NCBI GenBank assembly: GCA_037044905.1
Contig: JBAOKB010000144.1
Location: 1,364,001 to 1,428,000 of the forward strand
Source: Hortaea werneckii
Taxonomy: Eukaryota; Ascomycota; Dothideomycetes; Mycosphaerellales; Teratosphaeriaceae
Direction of reading: 5' to 3'
Length of the DNA stretch: 64,000 nt
Position 1 is the first letter of the stretch. Each line of letters opens with the position of its first letter. Below, piece after piece: positions 1 through 11,442 of the stretch. The translations under genes and the position numbers were made by a program. Below the pieces are notes generated by a model that was not told the DNA's origin, searched no databases, and was given only the letters and a program-made list of their open reading frames with translations.

Positions 1-711
1 CCTTGCTCTCGGCGAAGTCGACGATCTTTTGCATCAGCGACTTGGGGAGGACTTGGCCTGTGGGGTTTTGAGGGTTGCTGTGCGGTTATCAATATTATGT
101 TAGAAATGTCAGTAAGGGTTTTTGGCTTACTTTAGGACGATCATTCTTGTCTTCTCGTTTACGAGCCCTTTCAATTCCTCGAAATCCGGTAGCCAATTGT
201 TCTCGGGCCTGCATTTCCATAGATCCCGTTCAACGCCGAGGCTGAGCGGAACGTCATAGAGTTGCTGGTATGTCGGATGTTGACATATTACATGATCACC
301 TGGGCGCAGCAGGGCATAGAAGGCCAAGAAGTTGGAAGCAATGGCTCCAGGTTGAATCAAGATATTGTCGGGGGATAGCGGCGAGCTCGATTTGCTGGAG
401 TAGAGCCTTGCAAGGTTTTGGCGAAGAGCCGAGCTTCCACGAATCTCACCGTAGGTTTGTACGCCATTGAGGTCGATGAGTGAGGAGGCTTCAGTCTTCG
501 TTTCAGACAGCGAAGCAAGTTCTTGGATGGAGACGCTGGCGCAACATGTTTCAGCCAGGTTGTACTTTGCGGTGGTCTCATACTTGTCCATCCACTTCGC
601 ACCTCAGTCAGTCGATCAGAGATATTCGCAGCATGAGAGCGCTGTCGACGTAAGAGCGGTCTATTCTGAGAGACCTACCTGCTCGACGTGGAAAGGAGGA
701 GGCGGCGCCAT
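1..711 (-). CDS. PLP-dependent class I/II aminotransferase, 5' part (runs off the window)
   Basis: This is the N-terminal part of a fold-type I PLP aminotransferase; the rest lies beyond base 1. The proposed exons, in order, are 711-679, 594-131 and 77-1. The introns are 84 nt (donor GTAGGT) and 53 nt (donor GTAAGC, acceptor ACAG), and joining them keeps one frame. The protein starts MAPPPPFHVEQWMDKYETTA and reaches the substrate/PLP loop NNPQNPTG, the usual N-N-P-x-N-P-T-G signature, across the second junction. The PLP lysine would lie outside the window. The MDKYE...NLAETC opening is familiar from fungal aminotransferases of unassigned substrate, so I give no specific amino acid. The start is chosen because the ATG at 711 restores residues immediately before WMDKYE. 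Confidence 0.85.
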
Positions 712-1563
712 GGTCTTCCGGCTTCTTCTGCTGAAGCTGAAGATGACGGTGCTATGGAAAGCTGCCTTTCCGTTCTATGATAGAGGAAGAGTAATGTGGG
801 AGGGACGAAAACGGGCTCTCACTACTAAGAATAAGAATAAGACATGTACTCGCTAACGGTAGGGCGCTCGTATGTACTGCACACTGCATCCACCTGATGA
901 CTACAACAGCCGGCCGCGGCTTGGAAGCTTCACGTTGCCCTGAGCTCGGGTTCCTATGACGCAAGTAGACGCCCCGAGTGTTCAACCAGCGTTCACCTAC
1001 CATGTAGGTAACAGCACGCGTATTTGGGAATTGCTTCGGTAGAACTGCAGTGGAGAATGGTCGTCTTACTTGGTGGTGATGTTGTTGTTCCTGATTCTTT
1101 GTCGCCGACGCCACGTGCGATGGATCATGCATCATGCGGGACTACCTAGGTACTACCTAATGTAGCTAGGTGCGGGACTCCACTCTATGGCACCCGTTCG
1201 CGAGCCGTTCACATCAGGTCCGTGCTCTCGGCGGAACAGCTCATACAGTAGCTCGAGAGTAGCTGGGAGCGCATGGCGTCGGCCAAGTAGACGCCGACCG
1301 ACATACAGCTCCAACTTCCATCCTGCCTGCACGCCACCCGTTGATTGTCTTGGTAGATACATACCTAGACGCCCTAGACTTGATCTGCCCGCGACTGGCT
1401 CTTGATACACAACTTCCCGTCATTCTTCCTTCCCCTTCCGTCAACGCAATCGAAGTCACCCATGATAGCCACGTAGCCGACCCGGAACGGTGCTAGACGC
1501 GGACGACTGTCGGCAAGCAGCCACGTCGTATCAACCACACTACGAGACATCGCGACTCTTACC
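712..1563. other. Intergenic, divergent promoters
   Basis: This stretch separates the aminotransferase (-) from the ABC transporter (+). Only short overlapping ORFs without recognisable features occur. It holds one perfect TACCTAGGTA palindrome at 1143-1152. Confidence 0.6.
1143..1152. repeat. TACCTAGGTA palindrome, copy 1
   Basis: A perfect 10-bp palindrome in the intergenic region. Identical copies lie at 43284 and 62244. Its function is unknown. Confidence 0.6.
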
Positions 1564-4500
1564 ATGTGGCGAGGCGTATACACAGCGTCATGCGCCCTGC
1601 TTCTCACCCTCCCCGGGCTAGCATCGGCCGGCCGACAGACGCACCAATTCTACACCACCAACGATGATCTACTACCCCAGCAGAACCCCTTCGGCCTTTA
1701 CGATAAGAGACCCGACGACTGCCCGCCATGTTTCAACTGCAACCTTGACGATTTCACCTGCCAGCAGTTTGCAAACTGTACCAAGAGCAGTGGCAAGTGC
1801 TCTTGTCCACCGGGCTTCGGCGGGGACGATTGCAGCGAGCCGCTCTGCGGTTCACTGGCCGATGGCAGCAACAGGCTCCCCCGACAAGGCAAAGAGTGCG
1901 AATGTAATGAGGGATGGGAAGGCATCAACTGCAATGTATGCAAGACCAACGAGGCATGTAGACCCTTCATGCCGCCGGGGCAAGAGGACGAAGCGGTGTG
2001 CTACAGGGAGGGCTTGGTGGTAAATGAGAACTTCCAGATGTGTGACATCACCAACAAGAAGATCTTGGACCAGTTGAAGACGCAGAAACCCCAGGCGACA
2101 TTCAGCTGTAATGCTGAGCGGCACGAATGCAACTTCCAGTTTTGGGTCGACCAAAAGGAGAGCTTCTACTGCGCTTTGGATAACTGCGAATGGAGTGCAG
2201 AAGCTACAGACACCCGGAATAAGACAACCTACAGATGCGAGAATGTCCAGTGTAAATGCGTGCCGGGACGCCTGCTCTGTGGCAGTGAGAACAGCATCGA
2301 CATTGGTGATTTTCTGGACCAAGATATTAAAGGGCCTGCATCTTTCAGGTCTCAACACACTGAAGGCGGCTCCCCAACTGATGGGAGTATCTTCTCCGAG
2401 CCTGCGATGAACGAGCTGATATCTAGCGTCTTTGGTGATCCGAGTATTACACTCAACTGCCATAGCGGAGAATGCTTGTACAAGACCGAGCTGCCTGGAT
2501 ACCAACGACCTATCAAGAAGATCAACACGCCGCTGATCGCAGGTGTAATCGCCGGGTGTGCGCTCTTTGTAGTCGCTGTCATCCTGCTTATCTTCTTTTT
2601 GAGTCGACGCAACGCAAACAAGTATGGTCCAATTCACCTTGGCGATGACGAGGAGGAAGAGAATGCTAAGCTTATGGCCGACCACAAGCCCGCGGCCATG
2701 CACTTCGAGAATGTCTCGTACAATCTCAAAGGCAAGAGTATCCTGTCTGGCATCTCAGGCTCAGTACATCCCGGCGAGCTCCTTGCTATCATGGGCGCCT
2801 CAGGTGCGGGCAAGACGAGCTTCCTGGACATCCTCGCGCGGAAGAAGAAAAGAGGCGCGGTGCTTGGTGACTTTTGGCTCAATGGCGAGAAGGTTTCGGA
2901 TGATGACTTCCGTTCGGTGATCGGCTTTGTTGACCAGGATGACACCATGCTTCCTACCTTGACAGTCCACGAGACTATCTTAGACTCCGCTTTGCTGAGA
3001 TTGCCGAGGGATATGAGCGTGGCCTCAAAGATCCAGAAGGCCGAGGATGTTGAGAGGCAACTTGGTATCTATCACATCAGGCACCAGGTCATCGGCTCAG
3101 AAGAAGGCAATGGCCGCGGCATTTCTGGTGGTGAGAAGAGACGAGTTGGTATCGCTTGCGAGCTAGTGACGAGTCCGAGCATCCTCTTCCTGGACGAGCC
3201 GACTTCTGGCTTGGACGCGTACAACGCCTTCAACGTGGTCGAATGTCTTGTGACGTTGGTCAAGACTTACAACCGAACAGTGGTGTTCACTATTCACCAG
3301 CCACGTTCAAATATTGTCGCGCTGTTCGATCAGCTTATACTACTCGCTCAAGGGCGAACTGTCTACTCTGGTCCCTTCGACAAATGCCAAAGCTACTTCG
3401 ACAGCATTGGATACGCATGTCCGCCCGGATTCAATATTGCAGACTACCTCGTCGATCTGACTATGCACGCCGGCACGCCTCATGAGCCGGTCGATCATCT
3501 AGTACAGGAAGCTGCTGGGCCAAACAGTGATGGGCTAATCACTAGGGCCAGCTCCACAATGGCTGTGAAATCGGTGCAAAGCGTGAGCAACGCAAGTATT
3601 GAGACAGCCGACGGGCACATCAGACCCAAGAACAAGCGGAAAACGAGCGTGAGGCAGCAGCAGGAGCAACAGCTCTTTACGCCTCACAAGGGAGCCTCGG
3701 ACAAGGCCGCGCCTCAGTCTGCGGGCAGCATGAGGAGCGAAGGAGACAGCATTGTCGGTGGTGACGACGACCGGAACCAGTGGGTCAAGATGTCGAGACA
3801 ACAGCCGCACCACCAAGTAGATGATTCGCACAACCTACCGCCCTCCGCCGACGGCGGCACAGGCACAAACTTGGATCTCTTGATCAATGCTTACGAGGAC
3901 TCGGATGTGGCTGCCAAGCTCCGCGAAGATATCCACAACGCCACCTGCCCTCCAGATGCCAACGGACATCCTCTCGGACCTCAATCTTCCGGTGGCCGAG
4001 TGAAAGGATACCGCAAGCCATGGATCCACGTCCAATTCGCCATTCTCTCGCGACGTACTTGGCGCAATCTGTACCGCAATCCGATGCTCATGCTGACTCA
4101 TTACGCCATCGCCATCGTCCTCGCCGTCTTCATCGGTTTCCTCTTCTACGGCCTCACGGACGACCTGCCGGGCTTCCAGAACCGAATCGGTTTCTTCTTC
4201 TTCATCTTGGCACTCTTCGGCTTTAGCACGCTCACGAGCTTGACGGTCTTCGCTCCTGAACGACTGCTTTTCGTCCGGGAGAGAGCAAAGGGCTATTACC
4301 ACCCCGCTGCGTACTACGCTGCCAAGGTGGTCTTTGACATTGTACCCTTGCGTTTGCTGCCACCGCTCATTATGGGTGCTATTATGTATCCAATGACTGG
4401 ACTGGTGCCGGCATGGGCCGAGTTCTGGAAGTACATCTTGTTCATCGTCTTGTTCAACCTTGCAGCAGCGGCTATCTGTCTGTTCATTGGCATCTGTGTC

Positions 4501-4912
4501 AGGAACCAGGGCGTTGCCAATCTACTTGGCGTCCTCGTCATGCTGTTTAGCTTGCTGTTTGGTGGATTCTTGCTCAATCGGAACACGATCCCGCCGCCTG
4601 TGAGGTGGTTGCAGGATGTAAGTTATCAAGATTCGAAATTTTCGTTGAAAGGTTTCATGCTGACGTTGACCTTAGCTTTCTATCTTCCACTACGCTTTCG
4701 AGGGCCTTATTGTCAACGAAGCTCGATACCTGTCGCTTGTTGACAAGAAATATGGTCTTGACATTGAGGTTCCTGGCTCAGCTATTTTGTCAAGCTTCGG
4801 CTTCGATGTACTGGCCGTGTGGCGAGACGCGATCGGACTCGCCGTGTTCTGTGGCGCGTTCCTTGTCCTTGGATACGCTGCCCTTCATGTTTTCCTGGTT
4901 GAGAAGAGATAG
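1564..4912 (+). CDS. ADP1-like ABC transporter with extracellular EGF-like modules (ABCG type)
   Basis: This is a half-size ABC transporter of the fungal Adp1 kind, 1096 aa, from exons 1564-4617 and 4676-4912 (58-nt intron, GTAAGT...TTAG). A signal peptide covers about residues 1-22. A cysteine-rich region with EGF-like CxC patterns follows (about 54-140), then a TM helix at about 325-347. The nucleotide-binding domain has Walker A GASGAGKTS (about 411), signature ISGGEKRR (about 520) and Walker B LFLDEPTSGLD (about 541). The C-terminal ABC-2 membrane domain, about six helices, occupies roughly 830-1090. This TM1-NBD-TMD order with an N-terminal luminal or extracellular domain is typical of Adp1 relatives. 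The substrate is not known for the family. Intron splicing is needed to keep the last two helices, because reading through gives an unrelated tail. Confidence 0.9.
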
Positions 4913-5381
4913 CACTGGTGTACATATTTTGTCGTTGAACATTGTCGATGCCCCGTTCAGCGCATGGACATACTGAATGCATTGTTTAAGATTCCATTGG
5001 AATATACTTGAGTCACCCTAGCCACATTCACTAAATTACAATGACCCAGTTGGAAGCTGCTGACATGGACCAGCGGCTGATTCAGTACTGAGCCTTGAAT
5101 GAATGATTTCCCAAGTCGCGAGGCTAAGTCGAGATGCTCTTCCAAGTCCGCACATTCACAAAGCAACCCGAGTAAGCGCGTTGGCGTCAAGCACAAAGAC
5201 ACGACAAAGATGATGCTTGAGCTCGGCTTTTCAATGTCATTGTCCGACCGACGTACTTTTGATAAAAGCACATGCAACTTTCGAAGAGACTTGATCGGCC
5301 AGATTCCCGAATTTGTCTACCGGATTGATCAAACAACTTCAAGCCCACAACCAAACACCAGAAGCGATCAAACTACAACTC
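4913..5381. other. Intergenic, ABC transporter 3' side and RBR-like gene promoter
   Basis: Short ORFs only. The frame of the next gene is open back to 5313, but the first ATG in it is at 5382. I see no clear regulatory motif. Confidence 0.5.
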
Positions 5382-7241
5382 ATGGCGCATACACCAGGGG
5401 AGTGCAGCGTTTGCTTCGAACCTACCAACCGTCCTATTCTCGTTGTCGGTGATCCAGTCTGTTCAGACTGCTTCAACAAACATGTGAGAGTCAAGTTCAT
5501 CGACGCGCTGCGGTTTGAACACAGCTACCCTGTCACCTGGGGTGATAACAGGCTGAAGCCTCAAGACTTTCTCGAGTTCCTACCTGGCGATTTTATGACG
5601 GCTTGGCTCGAGCGTGAAAAGGAGTACCAGATTCAACCCGCCGACCGTGTGTATTGTCAACATCAACGTCCCAACAACCAGACGTCCGAAATCTGCAATC
5701 ACTTCTTCGGCTCCAAGGTCGAAGCGGCGGGAAAGACCTTTGACTGTCCTGATTGCCACCATCTCACTTGCGGCACCTGCAACGAAGCCATCCACGGCGA
5801 CCAGCAAAAACATACCTGTCAAGCCAACGGATCCGCGACCAACTCTCGAGACACTTTCCAGGGCCAGAAGCGCGGCCACGACTACCAGCTCTGTCCGGAT
5901 TGCGGCGTAGGCTACTGGCAAGCTGACGGTTGCAACGTCATGCGCTGCGAGACGCCCAGCTGCTACAGGCACAAGATCAAGTTCTGCTTCCTCTGCGGCG
6001 AGAAAGCGTCCCATTATGGGGGCCATTTCGCCCCCGGTCAGCCGTGCGTTATGTTCGGTAGGCCGGGTCCACGCGGTATCTACGCCCCTGATCGTCCTCG
6101 CCCGGACGTGAGGGGCGTGGCGAATCGCCCGCGTCCGCAAGCTCGGCATGATGTCCCTGGAGCTGCGGCTGGACTCGAAGAGCAAATTGAAGCAGCTCGA
6201 GCGGAGCTTCTACAGCGGATGAGACGCGCGGACGAGAGGGCTCTCCAATTCGAGCCTTTCGCTCGACTGGACGCTCACCAGAGAGAGATCGTTGCCGATG
6301 CCCAATTCGAGGCAAGGCATGCGAGGCGTGAGGCTGCGCGGCTTGAGATGATGGCGGAGAGATTCGGCCAGCAAGGGCAACCTGAGGATGCGGCTCTCCG
6401 TCTCTTTCATGCCGCGCTCGCCCATGGTCATGCGGACGATGTACAAGTGCATAGGGGACCTATGCCTCGTGTTGATGGTCTCCCTCCTCCCGGGTTTCAT
6501 CATCCTAACCTGCTCTTCATGCCTCGTCCTGACATGCCCCGACCTGACATGCCTCGTCATGACATGCCCCGTGCTGATGTCCGTCGAGCACCGAGGCTAC
6601 CGGTACTCCCTCGAGCTCCCCGTGCGGATCAGGGGGGTCAGGGGGGCAATGAAGTCAGAGCACAGCCGGCCCAGAGACCACAAGGACGCGGCAACTGGTT
6701 CGTAGACCGTGTTGCGAACCTACGAGGCAGGTTCGCACGTCTTTTCGGCGAAGCCATCCCAGACGTCCCCGTCGGCCCAGGGGCAGCAGCAGAGGACGAG
6801 GCTCGAGGACAGAACCAACAGGGCCCACAGCGTCCCAACCGCGAAATGCCACCCGGCGTCCTCGAAGCCATGGGTAGAGAAAACCGTGCGCTCCCGCTCG
6901 ACGGTCCCATGAACCTCCGGCCCCTTCGCCCCCGGGCCGACGCCAATGCAGCCCGACACCTGGCCGATGCCAACGCAGCCATACACCTGGCTCACTTCCC
7001 CGCCGCAGCCGTCCCGGACATCATCGAAGAGGACTTTGCGATGCGCCAGGCACTGCTGCAGGAAGCGCAGCGGGACTTTGCCGAGGCCATGAGACATCTA
7101 GACGACTTGCCCATGCAGGCGCGGCATGGTCTGATCGACGTGCTGGATGATCTTCACAATCTGGCGGGAAACCTGCGACGGCCGGTGCGAGAGGCACGGC
7201 GTGGGAATGAAGGGGGGAGGGATGGTCCGGCTCATGGGTAG
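5382..7241 (+). CDS. RBR/IBR-type zinc-finger protein, probable E3 ubiquitin ligase (paralogue 1)
   Basis: A single-exon gene of 619 aa. A short treble-clef-like start (ECSVCFE...VCSDCF) leads into a central cysteine-rich part that ends in an RBR Rcat-like module: LCPDCGVGYW, then DGCNVMRC, then FCFLCGE and a terminal H...C pair. In RBR ligases such as parkin and HHARI the cysteine of the GC(N/M)HM motif is the thioester-forming residue; here it is Cys184. RING1 is degenerate, so ligase activity is an inference. Residues 240-619 are low complexity, rich in Pro, Arg, Asp and Ala, with a tandem MPRPD repeat. It aligns by eye with the gene at 7916-9433 over the first 230 residues (shared xYPVxWG, FLPxxFxxxWL, RVYCxH and DYQLCPxC). 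The first ATG in frame is used. Confidence 0.8.
   Translation: MAHTPGECSVCFEPTNRPILVVGDPVCSDCFNKHVRVKFIDALRFEHSYPVTWGDNRLKPQDFLEFLPGDFMTAWLEREKEYQIQPADRVYCQHQRPNNQTSEICNHFFGSKVEAAGKTFDCPDCHHLTCGTCNEAIHGDQQKHTCQANGSATNSRDTFQGQKRGHDYQLCPDCGVGYWQADGCNVMRCETPSCYRHKIKFCFLCGEKASHYGGHFAPGQPCVMFGRPGPRGIYAPDRPRPDVRGVANRPRPQARHDVPGAAAGLEEQIEAARAELLQRMRRADERALQFEPFARLDAHQREIVADAQFEARHARREAARLEMMAERFGQQGQPEDAALRLFHAALAHGHADDVQVHRGPMPRVDGLPPPGFHHPNLLFMPRPDMPRPDMPRHDMPRADVRRAPRLPVLPRAPRADQGGQGGNEVRAQPAQRPQGRGNWFVDRVANLRGRFARLFGEAIPDVPVGPGAAAEDEARGQNQQGPQRPNREMPPGVLEAMGRENRALPLDGPMNLRPLRPRADANAARHLADANAAIHLAHFPAAAVPDIIEEDFAMRQALLQEAQRDFAEAMRHLDDLPMQARHGLIDVLDDLHNLAGNLRRPVREARRGNEGGRDGPAHG
6519..6578 (+). 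repeat. Four tandem 15-bp units coding MPRPD-like pentapeptides
   Basis: Four units of 15 bp, residues 380-399 of the RBR-like protein, read MPRPD, MPRPD, MPRHD, MPRAD. The units differ by a few bases, so this is not a very recent slippage product. Confidence 0.9.
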
Positions 7242-7915
7242 GAGTAGGCGACGACTGTGCGCAACGATCTAGGTGTGGGGATTCGAGGAGTTCAATGCGC
7301 TTTGGATGATCTAGACGATGCAGAATGCGATGATGCGTTCCAAGGAAAAAAGGAAGGAACCCAAAAAAAAAAAAAAAGAAAAAAGAAAAAAGGAGGAGTG
7401 ATGCCATTGTGAAGATCTATGCGATGCAGGATACGAGGTTGCGATATGGAAAGGCAAATCTACAGATTGCTGCCAATGATGATGGAGTTTAGGCGTTTGA
7501 TTAATGGAATTGATTTCGCATGCTTGGAGCCCCTGAGGTGATGTGCCCGTAAACAATGATGTAGCTGTCCATTGCACTATGATCGAGCGAGATCAGGTGG
7601 AAGAAAAAGCGGAGCAGACTTCCATGCGCCTTGTGACAAGTCTACCAACAAAGGGGAAATTCACGCTGAATGAAGTCTGAATGACAGCGCAAATAGTTGA
7701 TTGTGGAGATCTCATCAAATGTGGCTCATCTAATTTTTTTTTTTTCCCCCCATGTTTCCGAAAGTCCCGGGAGACATTAAGTACTGAGTTTATAAGCCGG
7801 ACAAAGCATTCCAGAAAAAACATTTTGACTCATTTCGGCAACAAAAGTGTGATAGTTTCCGCAAAATTCGACCGCCCGTCTCTTCACTACGCACTGCAAC
7901 TTCCAATTCTACGCC
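7242..7915. other. Intergenic between convergent RBR-like genes, with homopolymers
   Basis: Two 3' ends meet here. An A15 run lies at 7363-7377 inside a purine-rich tract, and a T12 run followed by C6 lies at 7734-7751. No gene is supported. Confidence 0.7.
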
Positions 7916-9433
7916 TCACGCCGGAACCCCTTCGCCTCGTTCTTGACTTTCCAATTCCGTCAACCGCTGCGTCGCTCCCTTAAAGAAGGCATCACGTTCG
8001 CTCCTGTAGACCTCAACAGCTAGACGTAAACCAAGGTGCGGATTACTCCACCACCCGGAGAACTCGGCCTCCTCCATGTCCTCTTCGATCATGTCCGCAG
8101 CCTCTTCCGCATGTTGAGCCAGCTGTCGCAGTACCTGCGGGTCATTGATAGCCTGGTAGACCACGTGCCGGTCTAGCTGCACCGTGACGGCTTTCGCGAG
8201 ACGGTGGAAAGTGAACTGCTGAGGCGAAAAAGTGCGAATGCTTTGGGGCTCTTCTAGCAATTTCGTGTAGTAGTCGCTGACTGTCGAGTGCGCATGGCGA
8301 TTGGAACGAGGCCAGCTGAGTTTGCGGTAGAGCCTCTTGTCCATCCAGGGAGGTAGGACATCCGTCACAGGCTCCCACAGGACGTCGAGCCTGTCCTCGA
8401 TAGAAGCAAGATAGGCTTCATGTCGGGCGAAGAAGAGATTGTATGGGCCTGTAAGCTGATCGATGACGGGTCCGGGAGATGCCATTTTTTCAAGAGCTGT
8501 CATGAGGTCACGAAGACTGCCTGCCGTAGTCGTATAGGCCTCTAGAACCTCGTCAATTATCTGGACGCTGTCCTCAAACTCCACAGGAAACGCCTGTGAT
8601 GTCAAAGCAGCCTCAATTGCATCTGCCGCGATCTCCAGAATTTCCTCGTACCTGGAGGTGGGGAGTCGTACGTCGAGTCGCAGCATAGCCAGATCCCAAA
8701 GGGCGTTATCGAGCGCCCAATCGAACTCCTCAATTTCGTCGTCGTCGTAGAGTGCGTCATCTGTCCCCGGCTGGTTGTACCTGGGGCACGGCATCCCAAC
8801 AGCAAAGTGGTCCATCTCGGTCTGAGAAATGTCCGCGCCACATATGTAGCAGAAGGACGTGCCGCAGCCGCACATGAGATGATTGCAGCCGGCCGCGAGG
8901 CTAATTGGTGTCTGACATTTTGGGCAGAGCTGATAATCCTTGCCTCGCTGCATGCCAGTGAATGGGTCTTGAACAGCCACCTCTTCCTCGCTGCATGAGT
9001 GCTGGGTAGTGGGATTCTTCAAACCTTCGCAGCAAGACATGCAAGTAGGCTTCTCGCAGAGGTTGCACTCAGCAATGATTTTACACACCGGCCCTAGCTT
9101 CTCACCGATGAACGCACCGCATGCTTCGCCGCTTGCTGTCAAGTGCTTACAGTACACTCTCTCGTTGATCCTGAGCCTATACTCCCTCTCTTTCAAGAGC
9201 CATTGGAGCAGAAACTTGTCTGGCAGGTACTCAGGGAACTCAGTTGCAGAAAGCGCCACGCTGCCCCATCTCACGGGGTACAAGAACTCATGCTTGATGG
9301 CTGCTTCAAACTGTGGCAGAATTGATTCGGTGAAGCATTCATTGCAGACGGCGTCTTCGGTGATGATCAGCTTCTCTTCAACCGGCTTCTCCTCGCAGCA
9401 CACAGTGCATTCGAATGTTGCCGGGGAAACCAT
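7916..9433 (-). CDS. RBR/IBR-type zinc-finger protein, probable E3 ubiquitin ligase (paralogue 2)
   Basis: A single-exon gene of 505 aa. It opens with ECTVCCEE...AVCNECF, followed by the motifs shared with paralogue 1 (LYPVRWG, YLPDKFLLQWL, ERVYCKH). A middle Cys-rich segment (CNLCEKPTCMSC) and the Rcat-like module LCPKCQTPI, AAGCNHLMC, FCYICG and DHFAVGMPC follow. The putative catalytic cysteine is Cys183, almost the same position as Cys184 in paralogue 1. The C-terminal half (about 230-505) is acidic and helical with no recognised domain, quite unlike paralogue 1, so only the N-terminal module is conserved. The two genes are convergent and 674 bp apart, which suggests an old local duplication with inversion. 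The start ATG at 9433 is the first in frame. Confidence 0.8.
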   Translation of the reverse strand: MVSPATFECTVCCEEKPVEEKLIITEDAVCNECFTESILPQFEAAIKHEFLYPVRWGSVALSATEFPEYLPDKFLLQWLLKEREYRLRINERVYCKHLTASGEACGAFIGEKLGPVCKIIAECNLCEKPTCMSCCEGLKNPTTQHSCSEEEVAVQDPFTGMQRGKDYQLCPKCQTPISLAAGCNHLMCGCGTSFCYICGADISQTEMDHFAVGMPCPRYNQPGTDDALYDDDEIEEFDWALDNALWDLAMLRLDVRLPTSRYEEILEIAADAIEAALTSQAFPVEFEDSVQIIDEVLEAYTTTAGSLRDLMTALEKMASPGPVIDQLTGPYNLFFARHEAYLASIEDRLDVLWEPVTDVLPPWMDKRLYRKLSWPRSNRHAHSTVSDYYTKLLEEPQSIRTFSPQQFTFHRLAKAVTVQLDRHVVYQAINDPQVLRQLAQHAEEAADMIEEDMEEAEFSGWWSNPHLGLRLAVEVYRSERDAFFKGATQRLTELESQERGEGVPA

Positions 9434-10110
9434 GGCGCCAGGAGCAGGTGAGCAGAAGCTATAGGATGCTGTCGAGATGTGGCGGACGAGAAGGATGATG
9501 ACCGCCGCAGCTCAGCGGCCGCTTCCCAGCGAGTAGGCTAGCGGTCGGTACACCGAGGTATTTTGCTGAAAAGTGGTGCTGTCGACGGAGAAGTGTGAAG
9601 AATAAGTTTCGGGGCCAGGAGAAGGCGGCACGTTTGCGTGTCGGGTATTGGCGGCGGAAGCGCAACTTTTGGTTTCGGCAGGCGCGATTCACCAAACGCG
9701 GGCATTCACTTCTCTTTAAGGTACGTCTCTCAGACAGCCATGGGACCGTTTTTGAACAAGATCAAGGACTGTCGTAGCAGGTCAACAAACAGCTGTAAGG
9801 CACAGACGCATAATGTAAAGACATCGATTGAGAGGATGGCTGAAAAACGACTCTGCCAAGGGAAACAGTGTCAAATGGAGGCATTCTGAGTCCTGTTTCA
9901 CTTACGTGAATGCCGCTCAGACATGATCTGCGTGGTTCGGCCTAGCTAGAGTTTTTCTACTCCTGACGTAGGCAGTCTGTTGGACTCTTAAGCAAGGAAG
10001 AAAGTAGAACTACAGTAACTTTTCAGCGGAATCCAAGGGCAGTATTGTACATCCAGCAGCTTTTGGGTATCATCAAACCGCATAAATAGTAGCTTTACAC
10101 CAGCGCCTTC
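9434..10110. other. Intergenic: promoter of paralogue 2 and 3' side of JIP5
   Basis: Both flanking genes are on the minus strand. Only small ORFs without features occur. Confidence 0.5.
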
Positions 10111-11442
10111 TCAATCCAGCCCTGAGAAATTGAACTGACTCGGCGCAGCAGGGCCTGTGCCTCGCTTTCTCTTCTTCCGGCGCGACTTGGACTTTTCCTC
10201 TTCGTCGCTGCTATCGTCGTCTTCTTCATCGCTGTCCTCGTCACTTCCCAACGCCGCCCGCTTACCTCCTGCAGCGGCTGCTGCTTCGTCTTCCTCGTCC
10301 TCATCCTCCCACGCTTCTTCATCAGCTTCAATGTGTTCCTGCCAGACCTTCAGGATCTGGCCACCCCCAGAGATCATACGGTTGCCAACGTCGAAGCCGA
10401 GCTCCACAACACCTTCCATTTCATCATGCTGCACTTCGCCCACAACCTTGTTCTGCCCTAGTCTGATGAAGCGGACCTTGCCGTCACCAAGACCGACAGC
10501 GACATTCTTCCCAAATCCACCAACACCACGCGGCACCTCGGCCAGGGCGTCTATTGTCTCCTTCTCGCGCGAAACATGGATCCGTTCGTCTTGGTCGTCC
10601 CATTGTCCCTTCTCCCATAGCGTGATTACGCCGTCGCCACCTCCAACCAATGCCTTCTCGCCCGTAGAACCAGAGCTTTTCTTGGCAGGCAAGCCCGAAA
10701 CGTAAAGAGAGGACAGGAGCAGTTCCTCCTGATCCTCAGACTTCACCAGCACGCCGCGCCGCAGGTCAGTAAGAGCAAGTGTCGTACCGCCCGTCGTGAG
10801 CCACTGCTTGCTGAAGCCGGATGTTGACGTCGAGGAAGGAGGTAGCGCTGTGAGCGAAGAGATGTCATCGGTGTGTGGGTGATGCGTGCTAGCTGGACGG
10901 GGGTTGATGAAGGCTTGCTTTGCTTCACTGACTGGTAGAGACGGCGCAGGATCACGGAGGTCGTATAGATGTAATGCGCCAGCGTCGGTGCCAAGGAGAA
11001 GTGTCTGCGGGCTGAGAGCATGGATGACCGTAGGACCCTCAATCTTGTTCGCATTGGATGTATCGGCACTGCCACCAGGTATCGCCAGCTTGCCTGTCAC
11101 TTTACCAGTTTCGCTGTCTGCCGCTTTGACAATGCCATCCGTGCCTGCAGAGTACAACTGTCGTCCATCAATGCTGTACGATAGACAGCGACAGCTACCC
11201 TTGTGTCTCCTCGTCCTCCAAACCGTGTCCACCACGCCATCGCCATTGCTTCCTCGTCTCTGCTTCAAAATCCCGTCGCCTTTTGACCGCCTCGCATTCT
11301 CGTCCTCCTCACCTACTGGCGGTAGCTTTAGCGAAGACACATGCCCGCTGCTCAGACCTACGGCGACAAGCGGCTCAGTGGGGTGAACTGCTTGAGTGAA
11401 GAGGTCCGAGCTAAGCGGGAGGGTGCAAATTGTGTCAAACAT
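10111..11442 (-). CDS. JIP5: WD-repeat protein JIP5 (WDR55-type), ribosome biogenesis
   Basis: A single-exon gene of 443 aa. It begins MFDTICTLPLSSDLF, the typical opening of fungal Jip5, and continues with WD-type repeats (HPTEPLVAVGLSSGHV, SYSIDGRQLYSAGTDG, VAVGLGDGKVRFI). The C-terminus is very acidic (Asp/Glu runs from about residue 375) and ends in a basic nuclear-type patch KSRRKKRKRG and the tail FNFSGLD. Jip5 is a nucleolar/nuclear protein linked to large-subunit assembly in yeast. The frame is open 12 bp further upstream but without an ATG, so 11442 is the start. Confidence 0.9.
   Translation of the reverse strand: MFDTICTLPLSSDLFTQAVHPTEPLVAVGLSSGHVSSLKLPPVGEEDENARRSKGDGILKQRRGSNGDGVVDTVWRTRRHKGSCRCLSYSIDGRQLYSAGTDGIVKAADSETGKVTGKLAIPGGSADTSNANKIEGPTVIHALSPQTLLLGTDAGALHLYDLRDPAPSLPVSEAKQAFINPRPASTHHPHTDDISSLTALPPSSTSTSGFSKQWLTTGGTTLALTDLRRGVLVKSEDQEELLLSSLYVSGLPAKKSSGSTGEKALVGGGDGVITLWEKGQWDDQDERIHVSREKETIDALAEVPRGVGGFGKNVAVGLGDGKVRFIRLGQNKVVGEVQHDEMEGVVELGFDVGNRMISGGGQILKVWQEHIEADEEAWEDEDEEDEAAAAAGGKRAALGSDEDSDEEDDDSSDEEEKSKSRRKKRKRGTGPAAPSQFNFSGLD

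Noticed and set aside
1852..2703. 283-codon ORF antisense to the ABC transporter
   Set aside because: It lies opposite the EGF-like/TM part of a clear gene, has no recognisable motif, and is explained by codon bias of the sense strand.
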